From contig CAJMRT010000002.1 of the NCBI GenBank assembly GCA_905215855.1, positions 37,155 to 101,154 of the forward strand: a stretch of DNA of 64,000 nucleotides. Reading direction: 5' to 3'. Below the pieces are notes generated by a model. That model made no database searches and was not told where the DNA came from. It saw nothing but the letters and a program-made list of their open reading frames with translations. The DNA comes from an uncultured bacterium. GTDB lineage: Bacteria; Bacillota; Clostridia; Oscillospirales; Acutalibacteraceae. Below, piece after piece: positions 25,807 through 33,419 of this stretch. Made by a program: the position numbers and the translations under genes. Each line of letters opens with the position of its first letter. Position 1 is the first letter of the stretch.

Positions 25807-26247
25807 TTATTTTTTACCCGTTGAGCCAAAACCGCCCTCACCGCGCTCTGTGTCGCCAAGTTCTGTAACCTCTTCAACATCACACGGAACAACGGGAGCG
25901 ATGACCATCTGACAGATTCTCTCAAACGGCTCAATCTCATAAGGCTTGTCCGAAACATTGCAAAGACCTGCGCAGATTTCTCCGCGGTAGTCGCTGTCAA
26001 CAACACCCACACCGTTTGAAAGGCAGATGCCGTGCTTGATTCCAAGACCGCTTCTTGCATAGAGAAATGCGGCAACGCTGTTGTCGGGAAGTTCAATTGC
26101 TATGCCTGTCGGCACAAGCACAAGCTGACCCGGATTGATTGTGATTTTTTCGTCAATGCAGGCATATAAATCCATACCCGCAGAGCCGTTTGTGGCTCTT
26201 TTGGGGATTTTTGCATTGTCTTTTACTTTTTTTATTTTAATTGTCAT
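25807..26247 (-). CDS. dut: Deoxyuridine triphosphatase
   Basis: Hydrolyses dUTP to dUMP and pyrophosphate, keeping uracil out of DNA and feeding thymidylate synthesis. It is a trimeric dUTPase of about 146 residues with all five motifs: GSAGMDLYA, the VPTGIAIEL region, RSGLGIKHG, GVVDSDYRGE and the C-terminal RGEGGFGSTG. ATG 26247 is chosen because GAAGGA is 8 bases upstream; an ATG three codons earlier overlaps that site. A CCTGCA/TGCAGG hairpin (26266-26283) lies just before the ribosome site. Confidence 0.95.
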   Translation of the reverse strand: MTIKIKKVKDNAKIPKRATNGSAGMDLYACIDEKITINPGQLVLVPTGIAIELPDNSVAAFLYARSGLGIKHGICLSNGVGVVDSDYRGEICAGLCNVSDKPYEIEPFERICQMVIAPVVPCDVEEVTELGDTERGEGGFGSTGKK

Positions 26248-26265
26248 AGTTACCATCCTTCATTT

Positions 26266-26283
26266 CCTGCATTTTTTTGCAGG
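26266..26283 (-). other. Small hairpin before dut
   Basis: CCTGCA-AAAAAA-TGCAGG on the minus strand, immediately upstream of the dut ribosome site. It could be a terminator for the upstream transcript or an mRNA stabiliser; no T run is present. Confidence 0.4.
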
Positions 26284-26414
26284 AATTATTCATTTGTAAT
26301 TTTATTTTTCTATTATAAAATTATTTCACGGAAAATAAGATTTTTTTATTTTCGGGAAAGGAAAATTCAGCTTTTCAACAAAACAATAATGATTATTTTA
26401 ACATTTTCAACATC

Positions 26415-28478
26415 TTAATTAACACCCCTGCGATATAATCCATATGTTAATTTTTCTTTCAACATTGAAATAAGGCTTGGTTCGTTAAGACTTTCAACGA
26501 TTTCAACATAGTTTTCAACAGTAAATCTCAAAATGTTAAAAGATGTTGAAAGTGTTAACAATTGTTTATCCGAAACAAAAAGCAAGTCGCAATTCAAAAC
26601 TTCGGTACAGTTTCCGTCACATTTCAGTAAAAATTGTTTGCCTATTCTGTCCTTCATTTTTGACTGATTTTTGCAAGATTTACATTCTATGCCTGCACCC
26701 CTGACAGGGCAGCTTCTGCAAAGCATAAGAGGAAGATAGCCGTAGCTGATAATTCCCCTCGGGATGTTGCCTCCGAGTGCGTTAATTCGCTTAAAATCGA
26801 GTTCAAAACTGAGTTCTGCGTCCTTGATTCCGTATTCCTCCGCCCACAAAAGGTCGAGAGTATTTACAAAATTCATTCCGAAACCCGAATGAAGTGTGAA
26901 CCCAAGATTTTTGGCAATGTATAATGCTCCAAGATTGTTGCAAAGCACATCGGATATGCCGATTTCTTTCATCTCGGAAAGCTTTTTTGCAATCGTATCT
27001 TTCCGTCCGAACATTCCTCTCGGAATTTCAACACCGATGTTAAAGCCCTCGTTTTTGAGTCTTACAAGCTCCCTTTTGTCGGCAAAAAGCGGAACAAAAA
27101 CAAGCTCGCATTTCTTAAAAGCATCGGAAAGCTTTGTCTGAGGCACTCTTGCACGGGTGAATTTCTCCACAGGCGGTGTGAATTTTGGAAAAGTTATTTC
27201 GTAATCACGGTTGATTTTGTAGTTGTGAACAATACTTCTCGCCGAGTCGAGTTCATTAAGAACATCTCTTCGCAAGGAATTGAGAACCGACAGCGGAATT
27301 GAAATGTTATCATCAATATTTATGTTCACATCGGTGGGATTATATGCCGTTGAGCCTGTTTTTTTAAGCTGTTTTTCGCATTTTTCTTTGTCAAGAGGTC
27401 TGTTGATTGCTTTTTCGGTTACGGTATCTGCAATCTTTTTAACGGTGTGAACTCCGTCAGAAGCGACTAAAACGGGATTTTCGCCGAGTTTTGCCGTAAA
27501 ATCAAAGGTTATTTCAACATTTCCGATTTCGTCCTTGTAGGAAGAACGGATTGCCGAAAACAGCTTTTCATCGGCAGAAACAACATCCGATTTTGTTCTT
27601 GTGCCGAACATATGACTTCCCGTTTTGCCGATGTAATAAGCGTCTGTAAAGCCTGTTCGTGAAAAAACTCCTCTGAGCATTTCCTGAGTTTTGTCGCTGA
27701 TAAAGCCGAAATCACGCTGTTCAACACACGCCCTTACTGCGGCTGAAACATACTCGGGGCGTTTCATTCTGCCCTCAATTTTAGCCGAGACAACTCCCAT
27801 ATTTTGAAGCTCGCCGAGGTAATTTACAATGCTGTTGTCTTTAAGACTTAAAGCGTGACCGCCCTTTTGATTGTTTACGGAAAACGGAAGTCGGCACGGC
27901 TGTGCGCAGGCGCCGCGGTTTCCGCTTCTTGAGCCTATCATTGCGCTGAGGTAGCATTGTCCCGAAACACACATACACAATGCACCGTGAACAAAAACCT
28001 CGAGTTCAACAGGAATTTCACAGCATTTTTCAATTTCTTTTTTGTTCATTTCTCGGGCAAGAACAACACGCTTGAAGCCCATTTCATAAAGTGCATTTAC
28101 ACCCGACGCGGTGTGAATACTCATCTGGGTTGACGCGTGAAGCGCAAGCTCGGGAACAAGCTCGTGTGCAAGCCTTGCTACGCCCATATTCTGAACAATG
28201 AGTGCATCAACATCAGCCTCTGCGGCTGAAATTATGGCTTTTTTCAGCTTTTCAAGCTCATCATCGAACACAATCGTATTGATTGTGACATACACCTTTA
28301 CACCGTGAATGTGACAGTATGCCGTTGCTTCCTTTAGTTCTTCATCATCAAAATTTTTCGCTGATGAACGGGCGGAAAATGCCTTTTCACCAAGATACAC
28401 TGCGTCTGCTCCGCTCCTTACGGCGGCAATAACGCTGTCAAAGCTGCCTGCCGGAGCAAGTATTTCTATCTTTTTCAT
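26415..28478 (-). CDS. Peptidase U32-family protein (RlhA/YrrO type)
   Basis: A 687-residue U32-family protein. The N-terminal part begins EILAPAGSFDSVIAAVRSGA and contains the family signature ELEVFVHGALCMCVSGQCYL followed by GNRGACAQPCRLPF; the cysteines suit an iron-sulfur cluster. A long C-terminal part (DUF3656-like) carries a further cysteine set, CRSCPVRG...CKSCKNQ. Members include collagenase-like proteins and the tRNA or rRNA hydroxylation enzymes TrhP and RlhA; RNA modification is the better-supported role, but the exact target is unknown here. Its start overlaps the zapA stop by four bases. Confidence 0.85.
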   Translation of the reverse strand: MKKIEILAPAGSFDSVIAAVRSGADAVYLGEKAFSARSSAKNFDDEELKEATAYCHIHGVKVYVTINTIVFDDELEKLKKAIISAAEADVDALIVQNMGVARLAHELVPELALHASTQMSIHTASGVNALYEMGFKRVVLAREMNKKEIEKCCEIPVELEVFVHGALCMCVSGQCYLSAMIGSRSGNRGACAQPCRLPFSVNNQKGGHALSLKDNSIVNYLGELQNMGVVSAKIEGRMKRPEYVSAAVRACVEQRDFGFISDKTQEMLRGVFSRTGFTDAYYIGKTGSHMFGTRTKSDVVSADEKLFSAIRSSYKDEIGNVEITFDFTAKLGENPVLVASDGVHTVKKIADTVTEKAINRPLDKEKCEKQLKKTGSTAYNPTDVNINIDDNISIPLSVLNSLRRDVLNELDSARSIVHNYKINRDYEITFPKFTPPVEKFTRARVPQTKLSDAFKKCELVFVPLFADKRELVRLKNEGFNIGVEIPRGMFGRKDTIAKKLSEMKEIGISDVLCNNLGALYIAKNLGFTLHSGFGMNFVNTLDLLWAEEYGIKDAELSFELDFKRINALGGNIPRGIISYGYLPLMLCRSCPVRGAGIECKSCKNQSKMKDRIGKQFLLKCDGNCTEVLNCDLLFVSDKQLLTLSTSFNILRFTVENYVEIVESLNEPSLISMLKEKLTYGLYRRGVN

Positions 28479-29119
28479 TTCTTATCTTCATCAAACAGAG
28501 AAAACTGCGTCATGGGAACATAACCGAGAAGCTCCTCGTTACGCAATTCCTGTTCTGTTTTTTTAGCCTCGTTTGACAGAACATTTACAGGTATATCATC
28601 TGACTGCTCTGTTATGTTATTTTTAGCGCTTGAAATCTTTTTTTCCTTTGAAACTGAATTTGTTTCAGGCTCAGATTTTTTCGACTCGGCTTTTTCTTCG
28701 CCTTTCTCAACACTTCCGAGCTTTTCTTTAAGCTGAGAAACCTCATGTCTGAGAACCGCAATTCTCTTTTCAAGTTCTCTGTTATTCATAGTGAGTCTTG
28801 TATTATCATTCATTGACTCGGTAAGCTTATCCCTGTATTCCTTGCAAAGTCTGTTGAGTTCATTTGTCTGCTGAATAATTTTGTCAGCCTTTTCAACATA
28901 GTCCTTGTTCTTCTTAACAGCCTTGTTGCGGTCGTCACAAAAGTTAAGTGCCGCAAGAATTGCACAGTCACGGGTATCAAGCTGTTTTGTGCTTTGCGCA
29001 ACCTTTCTGATGTGGGACACAACCTCATTTGCAACCTTATGAACATACTTTTCATCATCCGTTGTTATAAGCGAATAGTTTCTGCCCTCAATCTGAACGC
29101 TTATCTTCTTTTTTTCCAT
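28475..29119 (-). CDS. zapA: Cell division protein ZapA, extended
   Basis: FtsZ-ring associated protein. The first 90 residues match ZapA (VQIEGRNYSLITTDDEKYVH, ILAALNFCDD), and a coiled coil follows to about residue 140. At 214 residues it is about twice the size of a standard ZapA; the extra C-terminal half is low-complexity, rich in Lys, Glu and Ser, and ends in GYVPMTQFSLFDEDKK. This extended form is seen in Clostridia. GGGAGATG precedes the ATG. It overlaps the U32 gene. Confidence 0.85.
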   Translation of the reverse strand: MEKKKISVQIEGRNYSLITTDDEKYVHKVANEVVSHIRKVAQSTKQLDTRDCAILAALNFCDDRNKAVKKNKDYVEKADKIIQQTNELNRLCKEYRDKLTESMNDNTRLTMNNRELEKRIAVLRHEVSQLKEKLGSVEKGEEKAESKKSEPETNSVSKEKKISSAKNNITEQSDDIPVNVLSNEAKKTEQELRNEELLGYVPMTQFSLFDEDKK

Positions 29120-29295
29120 AGGAATACATCTCCCTTAAATAGCTTTTTCGTACTCAATCGACTTTTTTACACAAGTAATCATCATATATTATAATATAAA
29201 ATCGGAAATAATAAAAGAGCAAAGAGAAGATTGTTTGAATATTTTTTTAATTGCACGGCTTTTAGCGATTTTATTCCAATTTCGACCTATTTTGG

Positions 29296-29324
29296 TTGAA
29301 ATATTTATTCTCTTATGATAAAAT
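29296..29324 (+). promoter_or_regulatory. Promoter of GH13 gene
   Basis: TTGAAA (29296-29301), 17-base spacer, TAAAAT (29319-29324), about 105 bases before the chosen start. Confidence 0.65.
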
Positions 29325-29430
29325 AATCTTTGCGTCATTTTGGCGGATTTGTCTTAATTTCCGATTAACAGGGCATAACCGCCAAAACAAAATCTATATT
29401 TCGGAATATATTATTATGGGAAGTGATTAT

Positions 29431-31305
29431 ATGCCCGTACCGTTTGATTCACGAAAAATTTACTATCGTTCACCGTTTGGTGCGGTTGAACAGGGTACCG
29501 AGATTCATTTCAGAATTCTTTTGCCAAAGACAGAGCATACACAAAAAGCACAGCTGTGCGTAAAATACGATTACGATTACAACTGGGAATTTACCGAGCT
29601 TATCTGGTGCGGTAAATTTGACGAGGATACCGAAATTTGGGAGTGTGACTTTACTCCCGAGAAAATCGGTCTTTACTGGTACAATTTCAAGCTCACCGGC
29701 ATTGATCAAACAAGGTATGTTATTCCGTCCGATCCGTACAAGGTTAGCACAATTGAAGACTATATGGGCAGAAGCTGGCAGATTACCTGCTACAAAAAAG
29801 GCTTTAAAACTCCCGACTGGCTTGTCGGCGGAATTATGTATCAGATTTTTCCCGACCGTTTTTATTTCAGCGGTGAAGAAAAGAATATAAAGCGTACCGA
29901 CTTCAAGCGCAACAAGGATTGGTTTGCTCTTCCTGAATGGAAACCCGATGAAAACGGAATAATTAAGAACAATGATTTCTTTATGGGTGACCTCAAGGGA
30001 ATTACAATGAAGCTTGATTACCTTGAAAGCCTCGGTGTAAGCTGTATTTACCTTAATCCTATCAGCGAGGCATACTCAAACCACCGTTATGATACGGGCG
30101 ACTATTCAAAGGTTGATTCGATTCTCGGAACAGAGGAAGATTTTAAGCACCTTTGCGCAGAGGCTAAAAAGAGGGGAATACACATCATAAATGACGGTGT
30201 ATTTTCTCATACCGGAAGCGACAGTGTTTATTTCAACCGTTCGGGCAGATACGGCAAGGGCGGTGCGTATAATGACAAAAACTCACCGTATTTCAGTTGG
30301 TACAAATTCAACGAATGGCCGAACAATTACCAAAGCTGGTGGGGTTTTGACACTTTACCCGAGGTTATTGAGGAAACACCGTCATTCAACGAATATATCA
30401 ACGGCAAAGACGGCATTGTCAGAAAATGGATGAAATGCGGCAACTCGGGTTGGCGACTTGATGTTGCAGATGAGCTTCCCGATGTGTTCATTGAAAATCT
30501 GCGCAAAGCCGTTAAGGACGAAAATCCAAACGCCTTTCTCGTCGGCGAAGTGTGGGAGGACGCAAGCAACAAGGAAAGCTACGGAGCAAGAAGAAAGTTC
30601 TTGCTCGGCGAACAGTTTGACTCCGTTATGAACTATGTGTTCAGGGATGCAATTCTCAACTTCTGCAAAGGTCAGCACGGCAAATATACAATGGATCTGA
30701 TTATGAGCGTAATTGAAAATTATCCCCGTCCTGTTCTCAGAGTGCTGATGAATTCACTTTCGACTCACGATACAGAAAGAGCAATCACAGTTATGGCAGG
30801 CGAACCGCTTGACGGCAAGGACAGGGAATGGCAGGCTGACACTAAGCTTGATGCCGAGCATAAAAAACTCGGTGTAAAGCTTTTAAAGGTTGCAAGTGCA
30901 ATGCAGTTTACTCTCCCGGGATTTCCGTGTATTTATTACGGTGACGAGGCAGGAATGGAGGGATATCGTGATCCGTTCAACCGTTGCTGTTATCCGTGGG
31001 GCAAAGAAAATAAGGAACTTATTGAATGGCACAAAAAACTTGCCGATGTGAGAAAAAGCTGTTCGGCATTGTGGGACGGCGATTTTATAAATGTTCTTTC
31101 GGAGGAAAGAAGAATTTCATACATCCGACACGACAAAGATTCCGCTATTTTCTGCACATTCAACCTCTATGATTATGAAGTTGAGGCAAAAATGCCGCCC
31201 GGTTATGCAGACGGCAAACCTGTTTTCGGTTCAAAGCTTGAGAACGGTATACTCACAATTCCTCCCATGTCCGCAGAATTTGTAGTTCTTGAACTCGGTA
31301 AATGA
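29431..31305 (+). CDS. GH13 alpha-glycosidase (neopullulanase/cyclomaltodextrinase-like)
   Basis: Hydrolyses alpha-glucans. From ATG 29431 (GGGAAGTG 5 bases upstream) the protein has 624 residues; the frame is open to 29296, but that part overlaps the promoter. There is an N-terminal beta-sandwich, then a TIM barrel with MYQIFPDRF, the nucleophile in GWRLDVAD, the acid/base in FLVGEVWED and the third carboxylate in STHDTERA, and a C-terminal beta domain. No signal peptide is seen, so it works in the cytoplasm on imported maltodextrins, or on glycogen. Exact specificity is not given by sequence. Confidence 0.9.
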   Translation: MPVPFDSRKIYYRSPFGAVEQGTEIHFRILLPKTEHTQKAQLCVKYDYDYNWEFTELIWCGKFDEDTEIWECDFTPEKIGLYWYNFKLTGIDQTRYVIPSDPYKVSTIEDYMGRSWQITCYKKGFKTPDWLVGGIMYQIFPDRFYFSGEEKNIKRTDFKRNKDWFALPEWKPDENGIIKNNDFFMGDLKGITMKLDYLESLGVSCIYLNPISEAYSNHRYDTGDYSKVDSILGTEEDFKHLCAEAKKRGIHIINDGVFSHTGSDSVYFNRSGRYGKGGAYNDKNSPYFSWYKFNEWPNNYQSWWGFDTLPEVIEETPSFNEYINGKDGIVRKWMKCGNSGWRLDVADELPDVFIENLRKAVKDENPNAFLVGEVWEDASNKESYGARRKFLLGEQFDSVMNYVFRDAILNFCKGQHGKYTMDLIMSVIENYPRPVLRVLMNSLSTHDTERAITVMAGEPLDGKDREWQADTKLDAEHKKLGVKLLKVASAMQFTLPGFPCIYYGDEAGMEGYRDPFNRCCYPWGKENKELIEWHKKLADVRKSCSALWDGDFINVLSEERRISYIRHDKDSAIFCTFNLYDYEVEAKMPPGYADGKPVFGSKLENGILTIPPMSAEFVVLELGK

Positions 31306-31336
31306 TATATAGTGTAAAACAGAATAAAGTATAATT

Positions 31337-31372
31337 ACAAGCGACAGAAATTAAACTGTCGCTTGTTTTGTT
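31337..31372 (+). terminator. Terminator after GH13 gene
   Basis: Perfect 11-bp stem ACAAGCGACAG / CTGTCGCTTGT with an 8-base loop, followed by TTTGTT. Confidence 0.9.
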
Positions 31373-31412
31373 GCGGTATTTATATGTTTGTTATATTTGA
31401 TTTACCGACTTA

Positions 31413-33152
31413 CTAGTCTTCCGTTATCGGCGGAATAAAACATTCTATTGCACTGCGAAGCTTGGGATGACGAATGACAAAATGGATTGCAGGCGTTTTT
31501 CCTTTGGACACCATCACCCATTGTCCCTCGTGAATTATAATTTTCAGATTATGAAATGCGTGTGCCGTACTGCACTTTAATGTGTAATTCGGGTTCTGCT
31601 CCGCAAAAGCCATTGATTCCTTCAAATGGGCAGTATATTCCTCTTCGTTATACGGAATATCCTCTTCACAAAATATACCCGAAAGTTCCAGCATGGGAGG
31701 ATTTTTCGTAAAATTTTCCTGTACAAAATCAGGTATCTCATCTTCAATTCTTTCATTTTCAAGAATTATTTTAATTCTCTGTCTTTGTGTTTTTGCATAC
31801 TCTGTTATTTTTTCTTTTAACTCTGCATCAATATTGTTCCGTGTAAGAATACGGTTGAGAAGTTCATCGCTTATTGTGTACAACGGCAGAGAGGACAGAA
31901 TACTGCGGCGTTTGCCCGCTGTTTTTGTATCGGCAAGAAGAAAGGCATTCAACTCATTTTTTCGTTCACTGCGGTAAATTTCCATCAAAGGATAGGCATT
32001 TTTCAGCATTTCCTCGGCTCTTTTTCGGTAATATTCCACCTCACGCTTTACCTTTGTCAGATAGTATTTTCCGTCGGAATGGTATCCGGCAACAGCTTCA
32101 CCCGAAAGCGCGGCGATTCCCGACACCTTCAAAAAATGCAGAAAAACATCATTCGGAGCATTTTTAAAATAGTAGGGGGAAATCTGCCCTGTCATATACA
32201 TCGGTATCCAGCTTTCAAGGCCAAGCATCATCTCATCAAAAGAACGGTCAAGATTATGTATTTGATGAAGATGCAGTCCTTTTTTTAGCATCATCGCCAT
32301 ACCGAACATCCATTTTTTGGGGAATTCCGGATCCTTTGCCATTTCTTTCATCGGCATATCGCTGTACATTATCACAGGGGCTGATGATTTTGAAAGCACG
32401 GTTGATTTTAAAAAATCAAGCTCGCTCTCCATCATTTCTTTAATACCGAAATATGTCTTGGAGGACGGAATCTGAAACGGTACAGACGGAACTTTCAGCT
32501 CATCAAACTTAATAACCCTGATATATTCGTTCAAATCGAAGTCATCCAGCTTGCTTAAAAATTTTGAAACGCTGTTGTCTTCGGCTTTTTGCACGGGCTG
32601 TTTCAAAAGCCAGCTTTTTATTTTTGCGTATCGAACCGACAAATCATAAATTTCATCAATATCACAGCCAATCAATTCTGCAACGGCGGCAATTTCGGAC
32701 GGCATCTGCATTGTTCTTGTTACAAACGAAGCAACTGCAGAGGCAAAACGCTCGGCATCTCCGGGCTTTCTTGAGCCGTTACGAATGCGAAAAACGGCAG
32801 ACGCATCATAATTTGTGTACTGACACAACTGCGTCAGATTGACATTGAGTGCAGAGAGAAGTGTGTTGAAATTTTTTCGCAGTAATTCCTTGTCTGTAGA
32901 TACAAAATCATCGCAGCTTACAAACGCTTTTTTCACAGTGTCAGCGGTGATTTGTAACTTTCCTTTTTGTGCGGAAATCTGTGCCAGCGCACAGCATAAA
33001 TCCTCAAAAGGCTTTGTTCCAAGCTCGGGTACTCGTTCGCCGTTTCTGTATCGGCTGAGAGATGCCGCAGAAATGCCGGATAAATTACAGATATCTTTTC
33101 ACGTACAGGACAACTGCTCGATATAATCGTTTAATTTTTCAGAAAATTTCAT
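31413..33152 (-). pseudogene. Double-HTH (XRE-type) regulator interrupted by in-frame TGA
   Basis: The reading frame begins at ATG 33152 (GGAGTGAT upstream) and would give about 579 residues, but codon 18 is TGA (33101-33099). The sequence on both sides is continuous HTH: MKFSEKLNDYIEQLSCT, stop, KDICNLSGISAASLSRYRNG. A second HTH-like segment (LTQLCQYTNYDASAVFRIRNG) follows, then about 400 residues I cannot assign. A restart at GTG 32936 would keep 507 residues but lose the first HTH; its ribosome site (AAAGGAAAG) is about 20 bases away. It may be a point-mutated pseudogene, a truncated product or a sequencing error. TGA is a normal stop elsewhere in the window. Confidence 0.7.
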
Positions 33153-33197
33153 AGATATCACTCCAAACGAGTTTGTTTTTAACAATGTTATAAGAGT

Positions 33198-33226
33198 ATA
33201 TTACAGAATAATTCCAAAATAGTCAA
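33198..33226 (-). promoter_or_regulatory. Promoter of the double-HTH regulator
   Basis: Minus strand TTGACT (33226-33221), 17-base spacer, TAATAT (33203-33198). The -35 element lies in the left half of the 38-bp palindrome. Confidence 0.7.
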
Positions 33227-33245
33227 TTGACTTTTTTGGAATTAT
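33208..33245. promoter_or_regulatory. 38-bp palindrome between divergent promoters (candidate operator)
   Basis: ATAATTCCAAAA pairs with TTTTGGAATTAT around a perfect core AGTCAATTGACT; only one opposed pair (33220/33233) does not match. It overlaps the -35 of the leftward regulator promoter and the -35 of a rightward promoter (TTGACT 33227-33232, 15 bases, extended -10 TGGTAAAAT ending 33253). Binding here could repress both the regulator and the surface protein. Confidence 0.75.
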
Positions 33246-33419
33246 GGTAAAATTGTGCGTAAAATATGCTAAAATAATGGTGAAATCTTTGACAGGTATA
33301 CGGGGTTGTGTTCATCACAGCCAACCTGCCAATATGGCGGTAACGGACGGTAATAATACCAAACGGATACAGCCAAAAATATTTTATGCGGCGTTAGCCG
33401 TTGAAAGGAGAAGATGAAT

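Noticed and set aside
33099..33101. TGA as a selenocysteine or tryptophan codon
   Set aside because: TGA ends trpE, recF and other genes here, no selenocysteine insertion hairpin was recognised, and the position in an HTH needs no redox residue.
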